Source of the DNA: Chitinophaga oryziterrae
GTDB taxonomy: Bacteria; Bacteroidota; Bacteroidia; Chitinophagales; Chitinophagaceae
DNA: 64,000 bases
Reading direction: 5' to 3'
Assembly (NCBI RefSeq): GCF_009758125.1
Contig: NZ_WRXO01000004.1
Coordinates: forward strand, 558,001-622,000
Made by a program: the position numbers and the translations under genes. Under the pieces are notes generated by a model that made no database searches, had not been told where the DNA came from, and saw nothing but the letters and a program-made list of their open reading frames with translations. This document shows positions 8,274 through 16,463 of the stretch, one piece after another (within the stretch, counting starts at the first letter, position 1; the number at the start of each line of letters is the position of its first letter).

Positions 8274-8303
8274 TCTCCCGGTTGCTACCGGGAGATTTTT
8301 TTT
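8274..8303 (+). terminator. intrinsic terminator after the barrel-protein gene
   Basis: A perfect 9-bp GC-rich stem (TCTCCCGGT / ACCGGGAGA) with a TGCT loop is followed by eight T residues. Confidence 0.9.
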
Positions 8304-8448
8304 GGCATACTTATTGGCTTTACATATACAACAGCACGATGGAATGAAACGGTAAAGCCTTTAGCAGCCTGTTTCTAACTGTTAAAAACTGTTAAAAATA
8401 AGATCCGGATCACACCACATATCAACTCATTATTTTAATGTTTGGATC

Positions 8449-8709
8449 ATGAAAAAGCTATTATTTCTCAGCATATTTTTCTTAGGAAGTATAGTGTTTG
8501 TAAATGCACAGCCTCCGCATCCGCCATTACCACCAGTACCACCTGGATTTCCGAGGCCGCCATTACCACCAGTGCCTCCGCATCCACACCGTCATGTAGT
8601 GCGTCATCACTGGCATCACAGACCAATACGTCATCATCACTATAAGAGGTATAGCTTTATGCCGGCAAATACAGTGAAATATCCGGACAGCATTGCTTAC
8701 TATGCTTAA
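8449..8709 (+). CDS. small secreted Pro/His-rich protein
   Basis: Function unknown. The 86-residue product has a clear signal peptide (about 1-20, ending FVNA-QP) and a mature chain of about 66 residues with two tandem 12-residue units (PPLPPVPPGFPR and PPLPPVPPHPHR; the DNA repeats with a 36-bp period) followed by a histidine-rich block with about 11 His in 20 residues (HVVRHHWHHRPIRHHHYKR). The His block could bind metals such as nickel, zinc or copper, but this is a guess from composition. It precedes a second low-complexity secreted protein on the same strand. An AATGTTTG near-consensus box lies 4 nt before the ATG. Confidence 0.75.
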   Translation: MKKLLFLSIFFLGSIVFVNAQPPHPPLPPVPPGFPRPPLPPVPPHPHRHVVRHHWHHRPIRHHHYKRYSFMPANTVKYPDSIAYYA

Positions 8710-8765
8710 TATCATTCTTAAAATTTCAACAACGACCTTTCTCTAAACAACATAAACATACAGTT

Positions 8766-9107
8766 ATGAAACGGATAGTATTAATTACAATGCTAATAGG
8801 CGGAGCTATACTTAGCACTCAGGCACAGGGTAGAAGAGATTTTGACAGAGGCGACTGGGGTGGCAGAGGACGCGGACACGGATACGGCCATGGTGGCCGT
8901 GGTTACGAAAGAGAATACCGTAGGGATGATTGCCGTCCTGCTCCAAGATATGCCGGTTATTACGGCGGTGGTTATGTCTGCCGTCCGGAGCCAAGAGTGG
9001 TTTATTATGAAGAACCCTGCCCTCCGCCACCCCCGCCACCAAGAGTATATTACCCACGTGGTCCCCGGGTGGTAATTGCAACCGGCCCGATAGTAGTTGG
9101 TTTCTAA
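8766..9107 (+). CDS. small secreted Gly/Arg/Tyr-rich protein
   Basis: Function unknown. It has 113 residues with a signal peptide (about 1-20, ending STQA-QG), then a Gly/Arg/Asp/His-rich section (about 22-58), two isolated cysteines in DDCRPAP and YVCRPEP, a third in EEPCPPPPPP with a polyproline run, and a hydrophobic C-terminal end (RVVIATGPIVVGF). Composition suggests a surface or envelope-associated disordered protein. It follows the Pro/His-rich gene by 56 nt, and the two may be co-expressed. No homologous domain was recognised. Confidence 0.72.
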   Translation: MKRIVLITMLIGGAILSTQAQGRRDFDRGDWGGRGRGHGYGHGGRGYEREYRRDDCRPAPRYAGYYGGGYVCRPEPRVVYYEEPCPPPPPPPRVYYPRGPRVVIATGPIVVGF

Positions 9108-9134
9108 GTTTAATTGGTTTTTCTGTTACAAATT

Positions 9135-9192
9135 ACGAATGACGAATTACGATTGTGCGTATCTTTGCGCCTGATCGTAATTCGTCATTCGT
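9135..9192. repeat. 58-nt inverted repeat enclosing a promoter
   Basis: Two perfect 19-nt arms (9135-9153 and 9174-9192; arm begins ACGAATGACG) flank a 20-nt loop. The loop contains the -7 box of the ubiD gene. AT-rich arms of the ATTACGAAT type recur between genes in Bacteroidota genomes, so this may be one copy of a dispersed repeat. Confidence 0.85.
9160..9167 (+). promoter_or_regulatory. -7 box TATCTTTG for the ubiD-type gene
   Basis: Perfect TAnnTTTG match, 41 nt before the chosen ATG and inside the loop of the inverted repeat. It lies downstream of the 5' end of a longer possible reading, which supports the shorter protein. Confidence 0.65.
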
Positions 9193-9208
9193 TTTTAGTA
9201 ACTGGGCT

Positions 9209-11122
9209 ATGGCATATAAACATCTGAAACAATTCATAGATACACTCGAAAAGGCAGGAGAACTGGTAAGGATCAAGACCTATGTGGATCCTAAGCTGGA
9301 AATAGCTGAGATTACAGACAGGGTGAGCAAATCACCCCATGGTGGCAAAGCATTGCTTTTTGAAAATACAGGTTACGATTTCCCGGTATTAATCAACTCA
9401 ATGGGCAGCTACAAACGTATGTGCCTGGCATTGGGCGTAAAAGAACTGGATGATGTAGCCCACGAGATAGAAGATCTCTTTAAAATGCTGTCTAAACCAA
9501 AGGAAGGCATACTGGATAAACTCTCCATGTTACCTAAACTGGGTCAGTTTGCCTCCTGGATGCCTAAAGTAGTGAGCGGCAAAGGGAGCTGCCAGGAAGT
9601 TATCATGACAGACCCCGACCTCAGCAAATTACCTGTTCTTACCTGCTGGCCTAAAGATGGTGGCCCGTTCATCACTTTACCTGTTATTCATACCAAAGAT
9701 CCGCATACCGGTACCCGCAACGTAGGGATGTACCGCATGCAGGTGTTTGATAATAAGATGACCGGCATGCACTGGCATAAACATAAAGTATCAGCGAAAC
9801 ATTTCATGGAATATAAAAAGCTGAAGAAGCGTATGCCGGTAGCCGTTATCTTAGGCGGCGACCCTGTATATACCTATTCCGCTACCGCTCCTTTACCTGA
9901 AAACGTAGATGAGTACATGCTGGCAGGTTTCCTGCGCAAACAGAAAGTAGAGCTGGTAAAATGTATTTCCCAGCCCGAACTGGAAGTACCTGCTGATGCA
10001 GATTTCGTGATAGAAGGATATGTGGAACCGGATGAAGAGCTGATATGGGAAGGACCTTTCGGAGATCATACAGGGTATTATTCTCTGGCCGACTGGTACC
10101 CACGTTTCCATGTCACTGCTATCACTCACCGTAAAGATGCTGTTTACCCGTCTACTATAGTTGGGATCCCGCCACAGGAAGATGCCTGGATAGGGAAGGC
10201 CACGGAAAGGATTTTCCTGGCGCCTATCAAAATGACGCTGGTGCCTGAAATCATCGATATGGAAATGCCGGTAGAAGGGGTGTTCCATAACCTGGTGATC
10301 GCACAGATCAAAAAGGATTATGCTGGTCAGGCCCAGAAGGTGATGAATGCGATGTGGGGGGCCGGACAAATGATGTTCAACAAGATCCTGGCGGTGACAG
10401 ATGAAGGCGCCAATATTCATGACTACAAACAGTTAGCACAATACATGTTCCGTCACCTGAACCCGGCTACGGATATTTACTTTAGCCAGGGACCTATGGA
10501 CGTACTGGACCATTCCTGTTCTAAAATGGGGTTTGGCGGTAAGATGTGTATTGATGGTACCCGTAAATACGAAGAAGAGATTGAAGGGAATGTTGAAATG
10601 ATCACAACTGCCAGGGAAATCAATGTCGCAGAGATCATGCAGCGCTTCGGTGAAATCAAAGGGATCAATGATTCCTTATTGAAAGAGGATATTCCCTGTA
10701 TTTTAATTGCCGTAGAAAAGAGCCGTCCTTTCCATATCAAGGAACTGAACGAACAGTTATATAGCCTGCCGGAAATGGCAGGGGTCAAGATGGTCCTCTA
10801 TGTAGAACATACCGTAGATGTAAGCGACCTGGCTTCTGCTTTATGGCGTTTTTGTAATAACCTGGACCCCCGCCGCGATAATTTTGTGGTGCCGGGTAAT
10901 CCTGGTAAGACGACGGCGGGTATTGGTCTGGATGGTACACAGAAGACCCGCTTACTGGACAATTTCGAACGCGACTGGCCCAATATCATTGTAGCTGATA
11001 ATGCTACTATCCAAAAGGTAGATGAAAAATGGGCATCACTCAACATCGGACCTTTTATCGCTTCCCCTTCACATAAATATAAACAACAGATGTATGGTGA
11101 GGAAGCTATTGTTCAGCAGTAG
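9209..11122 (+). CDS. UbiD-family decarboxylase (menaquinone pathway type)
   Basis: Prenylated-FMN-dependent decarboxylase of the UbiD family, 637 residues. In Bacteroidota this long form is usually annotated as the menaquinone biosynthesis decarboxylase, which removes the carboxyl group from a late quinone intermediate in the cytoplasm. Seen: N-terminal FIDTLEKAGELVRI, the conserved core from VIMTDPDLSKLPVLTCWPKD through RNVGMYRMQVFDNKMTGMHW, and the active-site region EGPFGDHTGYYS. The start follows the promoter position and gives MAYKHLKQF. A partner flavin prenyltransferase (UbiX) is not in the window. The last 29 nt overlap the next gene. Confidence 0.88.
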   Translation: MAYKHLKQFIDTLEKAGELVRIKTYVDPKLEIAEITDRVSKSPHGGKALLFENTGYDFPVLINSMGSYKRMCLALGVKELDDVAHEIEDLFKMLSKPKEGILDKLSMLPKLGQFASWMPKVVSGKGSCQEVIMTDPDLSKLPVLTCWPKDGGPFITLPVIHTKDPHTGTRNVGMYRMQVFDNKMTGMHWHKHKVSAKHFMEYKKLKKRMPVAVILGGDPVYTYSATAPLPENVDEYMLAGFLRKQKVELVKCISQPELEVPADADFVIEGYVEPDEELIWEGPFGDHTGYYSLADWYPRFHVTAITHRKDAVYPSTIVGIPPQEDAWIGKATERIFLAPIKMTLVPEIIDMEMPVEGVFHNLVIAQIKKDYAGQAQKVMNAMWGAGQMMFNKILAVTDEGANIHDYKQLAQYMFRHLNPATDIYFSQGPMDVLDHSCSKMGFGGKMCIDGTRKYEEEIEGNVEMITTAREINVAEIMQRFGEIKGINDSLLKEDIPCILIAVEKSRPFHIKELNEQLYSLPEMAGVKMVLYVEHTVDVSDLASALWRFCNNLDPRRDNFVVPGNPGKTTAGIGLDGTQKTRLLDNFERDWPNIIVADNATIQKVDEKWASLNIGPFIASPSHKYKQQMYGEEAIVQQ

Positions 11123-11573
11123 TCTGCTGCTGATAATATGCCTGCACGCTCAGGCGCAGGTAACCAATGCCGATTTTCATTTCCTGGACCGTATGGAGGG
11201 CAAGTGGCTGATGCGGGCCAAACATAGTACCTTCAGGGAGAACTGGGTGAAGGTAAATGATGATGTGTGGCAGGGTACCAGCTGGCGTATTGCAGAGAAG
11301 GACAGTGTGAAGCAGGATGAAATGAAACTGTTACGCACACCGGAAGGTCTCTTTTATACGATCGCGGCTGTGAAAGATCCTCAGACAGGACAACCTTTGC
11401 GGTTTAAGATACGCGTATTGAAAACGGTGGGATTTGTGGCAGAGAACCTGGATAGTCCTTATCCGCAGAAGATCACTTACCGGTGGAAAGACGACCGGCA
11501 TATGGATGCACATTTTGAGGGGAAACAGGAAAAAACGTTTAGTGAGATTATCTTACAGTATATCAGAGAATAA
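11094..11573 (+). CDS. exported DUF6265-like protein
   Basis: Protein of 159 residues with a signal peptide (MVRKLLFSSSLLLIICLHAQA) and a compact beta-rich domain: FHFLDRMEGKWLM, ENWVKVNDDVWQGTSWRI and a closing HFEGKQEKTFSEIILQYIRE. This resembles the DUF6265 family of exported, probably lipocalin-like domains; function unknown. The start lies within the 3' end of the UbiD-type gene in another frame, chosen because it gives a proper signal peptide. Co-transcription with that gene is likely, ended by the hairpin that follows. Confidence 0.75.
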   Translation: MVRKLLFSSSLLLIICLHAQAQVTNADFHFLDRMEGKWLMRAKHSTFRENWVKVNDDVWQGTSWRIAEKDSVKQDEMKLLRTPEGLFYTIAAVKDPQTGQPLRFKIRVLKTVGFVAENLDSPYPQKITYRWKDDRHMDAHFEGKQEKTFSEIILQYIRE

Positions 11574-11580
11574 GTAAATT

Positions 11581-11601
11581 GGCTCCGTAAGGGGCCTTTT
11601 T
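11581..11601 (+). terminator. intrinsic terminator after the DUF6265-like gene
   Basis: Stem GGCTCC / GGGGCC (one G-U pair) with a GTAA loop, then five T residues; starts 7 nt after the stop codon. Confidence 0.8.
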
Positions 11602-11669
11602 AATGCTCTGAATAGGCTCTGACCTGTTCAATTCCTCTTTGCGTAAATCAAATTCCCGAATCGATAAAT

Positions 11670-11698
11670 AAAAAAAGCAAAGCTGATATAGCTTTGCT
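11670..11698 (-). terminator. intrinsic terminator for prfC
   Basis: Read leftwards, a perfect 9-bp stem (AGCAAAGCT / AGCTTTGCT, 5-nt loop) is followed by a run of T residues. It lies about 95 nt beyond the prfC stop codon. Confidence 0.8.
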
Positions 11699-11761
11699 GT
11701 ACATTTTACATTTAAGACAGTCTGCAATTGTACTTCGAGTTGGTCGTACAATTCAAAATAC

Positions 11762-11790
11762 GCCGCTACTGATCTCAGCAGCGGCTTTTA
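11762..11790 (+). terminator. second hairpin next to the prfC 3' end
   Basis: GCCGCT/AGCGGC and CTGA/TCAG form an extended stem with one mismatch pair; TTTTATTATTT follows on the plus strand. It could stop rightward read-through into prfC, and it ends directly at the prfC stop codon. Confidence 0.6.
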
Positions 11791-13374
11791 TTATTTATGT
11801 ATTTCAGATGTGAAATGGAATTCAATTTCAGGATTATTGGTACGTTCTGTATTTAAGTACCATTCAGACTGTGCCAGGTATACCAGGTGACCATCTTTAT
11901 CAGATACGATATTCGCACCTTTAAAACGGATAAACTCTTCTATCTTCTGCTTATTGCCGGTAATCCAGCAGGCTTTAAAGAAAGGAAGGGTATTGAACTG
12001 GCAGGAAGCGCCATACTCCTGTAACAGGCGGTACTGGATCACTTCAAACTGCAGGTCACCCACACAACCAATGATCTTACGGTTACCACCATGCTGGGTA
12101 AATAACTGTGCCACCCCTTCATCTGTTAACTGTAAAAGACCTTTTTCCAACTGTTTGGTTTTCATCGGGTCTTTGTTGATCACCTCTTTAAACAACTCCG
12201 GAGAGAAGCTGGGAACACCTGTAAAGTAGAAATTTTCTCCTTCCGTGAGCGTGTCCCCTATTTTAAAGTTACCGGTATCAAATAAACCTACCACATCTCC
12301 CGGATAAGCATCATCTACTATATTCTTGTCACGGGCCAGGAAGCTGTACGGATTGCTGAAGCGCACTTCTTTATCCAGTCGTACGTGATGGAAGAACTTA
12401 TTCCTTTCAAAACGTCCGGAGCATACACGAAGGAAAGCGATACGGTCGCGGTGACGGGGATCTAAGTTCGCATGGATCTTAAAGATAAAGCCACTGAATT
12501 TATCTTCCTGTACATCTACGGGGCGGGTACTGGCTTCCCGGCTGCGGGGAATAGGTGCAATTTCCACGAAGGTGTCCAGCAGGTCTTTAACACCAAAGTT
12601 GTTAACCGCGCTACCAAAGAATACGGGGGCCATTTTACCCTGCAGGTATTCTGTGTTATCGAACGTATCATACACACCTTCAATCAGTTCCACGTCTGCA
12701 CGTAACTGTGCTGCATCCTGTGTATTGAAATGTTCATCTATATAAGAGCTGGTAAGGTCTGAGAGGGGAACGATATCATCATCCGTTGCTTTCTTGTTGG
12801 GAGCAAAGGACACGAAGCTTTTATTATAGAGGTTATAAACGCCTTTGAAGTCTTTACCGCCGTTAATAGGCCAGCTGAGGGGGCGCACCTTGATGTTGAG
12901 CTTTTCTTCCAGTTCGTCCAGCAGGTCGAAAGGGTTTTTACCGTCACGGTCCAGCTTATTGACGAATATGATCACCGGGGTATCACGCATACGGCATACA
13001 TCCATCAGTTTACCGGTTTGTTCTTCCACCCCTTTCACACAGTCTATCACCAGTACAACGCTGTCTACAGCGGTGAGCGTACGGTAAGTATCCTCAGCAA
13101 AGTCCTTGTGACCAGGAGTATCCAGCAGGTTTACCAGCATGTCCCTGTATTCGAAGGTCATTACGGAAGTAGCCACAGAGATACCACGCTGGCGCTCTAT
13201 TTCCATAAAGTCGGAGGTAGTATGCTTCTTGATCTTGTTGGATTTTACCGCTCCGGCCGTCTGGATAGCACCACCAAATAACAGGAACTTCTCTGTAAGG
13301 GTAGTTTTACCGGCATCCGGGTGGGCTATAATGGCAAATGTCTTCCGTTTGTTGATTTCGCTTGCGTACTTCAT
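11791..13374 (-). CDS. prfC: peptide chain release factor 3 (RF3)
   Basis: Translational GTPase that recycles RF1/RF2 from the ribosome after peptide release. Seen in the 527-residue protein: P-loop AHPDAGKTT (about 17-25), the RQRGIS switch I region, DTPGHKDF, and NKLDRDGKNP for guanine specificity, followed by the RF3-specific domains 2 and 3. The start at MKYASEINKRKTF is chosen because a longer TTG start would lie on top of the promoter's -7 box. Monocistronic and convergent with the DUF6265-like gene; terminator hairpins lie between them. Confidence 0.96.
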   Translation of the reverse strand: MKYASEINKRKTFAIIAHPDAGKTTLTEKFLLFGGAIQTAGAVKSNKIKKHTTSDFMEIERQRGISVATSVMTFEYRDMLVNLLDTPGHKDFAEDTYRTLTAVDSVVLVIDCVKGVEEQTGKLMDVCRMRDTPVIIFVNKLDRDGKNPFDLLDELEEKLNIKVRPLSWPINGGKDFKGVYNLYNKSFVSFAPNKKATDDDIVPLSDLTSSYIDEHFNTQDAAQLRADVELIEGVYDTFDNTEYLQGKMAPVFFGSAVNNFGVKDLLDTFVEIAPIPRSREASTRPVDVQEDKFSGFIFKIHANLDPRHRDRIAFLRVCSGRFERNKFFHHVRLDKEVRFSNPYSFLARDKNIVDDAYPGDVVGLFDTGNFKIGDTLTEGENFYFTGVPSFSPELFKEVINKDPMKTKQLEKGLLQLTDEGVAQLFTQHGGNRKIIGCVGDLQFEVIQYRLLQEYGASCQFNTLPFFKACWITGNKQKIEEFIRFKGANIVSDKDGHLVYLAQSEWYLNTERTNNPEIEFHFTSEIHK

Positions 13375-13398
13375 ATTAGTTTGTACCAAAAATGTTTG

Positions 13399-13406
13399 CA
13401 AAGGTA
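13399..13406 (-). promoter_or_regulatory. -7 box TACCTTTG for prfC
   Basis: Perfect TAnnTTTG match read leftwards, 24 nt before the prfC ATG; it overlaps an alternative TTG codon and so excludes that start. Confidence 0.6.
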
Positions 13407-13465
13407 CTTAGAAAGAATGAGAAGAATGGTGAATATCATGATTAATCATTAATTTACATGTATCT

Positions 13466-14719
13466 ATGATAGCCACTATAAAAATATTATGGAGCAGCCT
13501 TAAAATGGCTGTGCAGGAGTTGCGGGTTAATAAACTGCGCACTTTCCTTTCCCTCTTAGGTATAACCATCGGTATATTCTGCATTATTGCCGTTCTCACG
13601 GCTACTAACAGCCTGGAAAGCAATGTACGGAATGACCTGGCAGCGCTGGGTAATGACGTGATATTCGTCCAGAAATGGCCCTGGGAAGGTGGGCCGGATG
13701 CCCCCTGGTGGAAATACATGAACAGGCCACTGCCTGAGTACAAAGAGCTGAAATACATACAGGACAAGGTACATAGTGCCAGTGCGGCCGCATTTGCATT
13801 CTCTTCCGGTAATAAGCGGATAGAATATAAGAATGACTATATGGAAGGAGTGGATTTTATGGCTGTTACGCAGGATTATGACAAAGTACAGCAGATTTCC
13901 ATTTCAGCGGGTCACTTCTTTATAGGCAAGGAAAACGACGGATCGTCCAATGTGGCCATCATCGGGGCTAACCTCTGGGAAGGACTGTTTGGTTCTGCGG
14001 AAGCGGCACTGGGCAAAACCATCCGTATTGAAGGAAGGCCGACCAGGATAATAGGAGTGTTGAAAAAGAAAGGTTCCAGCATGCTGGACATCGTCAGCTA
14101 TGATAATATTGTGATAGTACCTTATAAATATGGTCGTACTATCGTGGATGAACGGCGTTATGCGGACCCTTATATCCTGGTTAAAACAGCGCCTACGTCT
14201 ACCATGCCCGAAATGAAAGATGAGCTGAGGGGGGTAATCAGGGCCGTTCACCGGTTAAGACCTACAATGGAAGATAACTTCTCCCTTAACGAGATTACCA
14301 GTGCTACTGATGATCTCAACGGGGTATTTGCAGCTATCAATATGGGAGGCTTTTTCATCGCTTTTTTTGCGCTGGTAGTAGGAGGGTTTGGGATTGCCAA
14401 TATCATGTTCGTAACGGTGAAAGAACGTACCAGTATCATCGGGCTTAAAAAAGCCATTGGGGCCAAACGCAGTGTGATCCTCATGGAATTCCTCATAGAA
14501 TCCATCCTGTTGTGTATTGTGGGAGGAACGATAGGCCTGTTACTGGTGTTCATGGGTACGCTGGTAGCCAATAGTCTCAGTACTTTCGTGGTAACGCTGA
14601 CACTTTCCAATATTATACTGGGGTTGACTATCTCTGCTTTTGTAGGGATGGTTGCAGGGTTTATCCCGGCGTTTTCTGCTTCTAAATTAGACGCTGTGGT
14701 GGCAATCAGGAGTAACTAA
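13466..14719 (+). CDS. MacB-like ABC transporter permease (MacB_PCD/FtsX)
   Basis: Inner-membrane permease of the MacB/FtsX class, 417 residues: one N-terminal membrane segment after ELRVNKLRTFLSLLGITIGIF, a large periplasmic domain (about 50-275), then three C-terminal segments, with the conserved VTVKERTSIIGLKKAIGAKR loop between the first two. These permeases form mechanotransmission-type exporters with an ATPase and often an adaptor. No ATPase gene is adjacent, so the partner must be elsewhere. The direction is that of tsaD, which has its own promoter within the gap. Confidence 0.9.
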   Translation: MIATIKILWSSLKMAVQELRVNKLRTFLSLLGITIGIFCIIAVLTATNSLESNVRNDLAALGNDVIFVQKWPWEGGPDAPWWKYMNRPLPEYKELKYIQDKVHSASAAAFAFSSGNKRIEYKNDYMEGVDFMAVTQDYDKVQQISISAGHFFIGKENDGSSNVAIIGANLWEGLFGSAEAALGKTIRIEGRPTRIIGVLKKKGSSMLDIVSYDNIVIVPYKYGRTIVDERRYADPYILVKTAPTSTMPEMKDELRGVIRAVHRLRPTMEDNFSLNEITSATDDLNGVFAAINMGGFFIAFFALVVGGFGIANIMFVTVKERTSIIGLKKAIGAKRSVILMEFLIESILLCIVGGTIGLLLVFMGTLVANSLSTFVVTLTLSNIILGLTISAFVGMVAGFIPAFSASKLDAVVAIRSN

Positions 14720-14724
14720 TTTCC

Positions 14725-14732
14725 TACCTTTG
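14725..14732 (+). promoter_or_regulatory. -7 box TACCTTTG, 5 nt before tsaD
   Basis: Perfect TAnnTTTG match ending 5 nt before the ATG, so the transcript would begin at or next to the start codon. Confidence 0.6.
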
Positions 14733-14737
14733 CGCCC

Positions 14738-15733
14738 ATGTCTGTAAAAATACTGGCCATAGAGTCTTCTTGTGATGATACCGGTGCATCTGTGCTGGTG
14801 GATGGGAAAATATTATCCAATTGCATTGCCAATCAGACCGTGCATGAGCAATACGGTGGCGTAGTGCCTGAACTGGCCTCCCGGGCGCATCAGGAGAATA
14901 TCGTACCTGTGGTAGACCTGGCGTTGAAAAAAGCCGGTGTTAGCAAAGAGGAGTTAAGCGCGATTGCGTTTACCCAGGCCCCCGGCCTGATGGGGTCTTT
15001 GCTGGTCGGTAGTTCTTTTGCCAAATCCCTGGCCATGGCGCTGGATATCCCGTTGATAGCGGTGCATCATATGCAGGCCCATGTACTGGCCAATTTCATA
15101 GCCGAATCTCAACCTTCCTTTCCTTTTTTATGCCTCACCGTATCTGGTGGGCATACCCAGATAGTGCGCTGCGACAGTCCGTTGCAAATGAAAGTCATCG
15201 GTGAAACACTGGACGATGCGGCGGGAGAAGCTTTTGATAAAAGCGCCAAATTACTGGGTTTGCCGTATCCTGGTGGTCCGCTTATCGATAAATATGCTGC
15301 TCAGGGAGACCCTAAAAGGTTCAAATTCCCGGAGCCGCAGATACCCGGACTTAACTTCAGTTTCAGCGGTCTTAAGACGTCTATACTTTACTTTATCCAG
15401 CAACAGGAGCTGCAGTTTATACAGGATAACCTGGCAGACATTTGTGCCTCTATCCAGCAGCGTATCATCAGTATACTGATGAATAAACTGGTAAAGGCCT
15501 CTAATGAAACAGGTATTAAAGAAATAGGTATAGCAGGAGGGGTGAGTGCGAATTCAGGTTTAAGGAAAGCATTGGAAGAGCAGGGGAAGAAATATGGCTG
15601 GAATACCTATATCCCTAAATTTGAATATTGTACGGATAATGCTGCGATGATCGCCATTACAGCATGGTACAAATACCAGGCAGGCGAGTTTGCAGGACTG
15701 GATGTTATTCCTGGTGCAAGAGCGGCTTTTTAA
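14738..15733 (+). CDS. tsaD: TsaD, tRNA threonylcarbamoyladenosine transferase
   Basis: Transfers the threonylcarbamoyl group to A37 of ANN-decoding tRNAs (t6A synthesis), working with TsaB and TsaE in the cytoplasm. The 331-residue protein has the N-terminal ILAIESSCDDTGASV, the metal-binding HxxxH motif (H111-x3-H115 in HHMQAH), the SGGHTQ loop and the C-terminal EYCTDNAAMIA motif. All hallmark elements are present. It is followed after 4 nt by the TrmN6-like methyltransferase, a second tRNA-modification gene, so the two probably form an operon. Confidence 0.97.
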   Translation: MSVKILAIESSCDDTGASVLVDGKILSNCIANQTVHEQYGGVVPELASRAHQENIVPVVDLALKKAGVSKEELSAIAFTQAPGLMGSLLVGSSFAKSLAMALDIPLIAVHHMQAHVLANFIAESQPSFPFLCLTVSGGHTQIVRCDSPLQMKVIGETLDDAAGEAFDKSAKLLGLPYPGGPLIDKYAAQGDPKRFKFPEPQIPGLNFSFSGLKTSILYFIQQQELQFIQDNLADICASIQQRIISILMNKLVKASNETGIKEIGIAGGVSANSGLRKALEEQGKKYGWNTYIPKFEYCTDNAAMIAITAWYKYQAGEFAGLDVIPGARAAF

Positions 15734-15737
15734 TCTC

Positions 15738-16463
15738 ATGGCAAACAACTATTTCCGTTTCAAAGAATTTACTGTCTATCAGGGTGACTGTGCAATGAAA
15801 GTATGCACAGATGCTTGTATTCAGGGTGCTTATACGGCCCGTTACATACTGGAAAATACCCTGCCCTCGTCAGAGATCATGGATATTGGCACCGGTACCG
15901 GCTTATTAAGCCTGATGCTGGCACAGCAACTACCCACAGCAACAATTACCGCTGTTGAACTGGATGGGGATGCTGCTACACAGGCTGCCGGGAATATGGC
16001 CCTGTCGCCCTGGTCCGCCAGAATATGTGTAATAACCGGAGATGTAAAGGAGTTACCTGTAACAGCATTATACGACTTTATCATCACCAATCCTCCATTT
16101 TACGAAGCAGACCTGAAAAGCAATGACCAGTTGCGTAACCAGGCCATGCATGCTACTACTTTAAATTACGCATCACTGTTAGACGTAATCACCAGCCATT
16201 TAAGTCCGGATGGTGTTTTCTCCATCTTACTCCCTTATCACCCCTTTAAAGATTTCACTACAAAAGCCGCTGACGCAGGGTTTCATGCACAGCAGATACT
16301 GCACGTCAGACAAAGTGTACAACACGATTATTTCCGGTCCGTAGGTATTTTTAAGAGGGGAGAAGGAGTATCTGATATAGAGGAAATGGCTATCCGTGAA
16401 ACAGGTAACATATACACTGCAGCATTCACGGATCTTTTAAAACCATATTACCTCTATCTATAA
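15738..16463 (+). CDS. TrmN6-like tRNA1(Val) (adenine-37-N6)-methyltransferase
   Basis: Predicted SAM-dependent methyltransferase of the YfiC/TrmN6 family, which makes m6A37 in tRNA-Val. In 241 residues: motif I MDIGTGTGLLSLMLAQ (about 48-63), the acidic end of strand 2 (AVELDGDA), and the catalytic NPPF motif (IITNPPFYE). The start giving MANNYFRF is chosen because the longer reading begins inside tsaD. Close coupling to tsaD (4 nt) supports a role in tRNA modification. It overlaps the convergent next gene by 6 nt. Confidence 0.87.
   Translation: MANNYFRFKEFTVYQGDCAMKVCTDACIQGAYTARYILENTLPSSEIMDIGTGTGLLSLMLAQQLPTATITAVELDGDAATQAAGNMALSPWSARICVITGDVKELPVTALYDFIITNPPFYEADLKSNDQLRNQAMHATTLNYASLLDVITSHLSPDGVFSILLPYHPFKDFTTKAADAGFHAQQILHVRQSVQHDYFRSVGIFKRGEGVSDIEEMAIRETGNIYTAAFTDLLKPYYLYL

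Noticed and set aside
8521..8573. Possible CRISPR-like or satellite repeat (two 17-nt copies, 36-bp period)
   Set aside because: The repeat is in phase with codons and encodes the 12-residue Pro-rich units, so it is a protein repeat.
9155..9208. 18-residue N-terminal extension of the UbiD-type protein
   Set aside because: The -7 box lies inside this stretch, so the extension cannot be on the mRNA; the family begins at the inner ATG.
9893..10420. 175-residue frame antisense to the ubiD-type gene
   Set aside because: Shadow frame with low-complexity composition and no known domain.
11563..11751. 62-residue frame between the DUF6265-like gene and prfC
   Set aside because: It runs through terminator hairpins and has no coding character.
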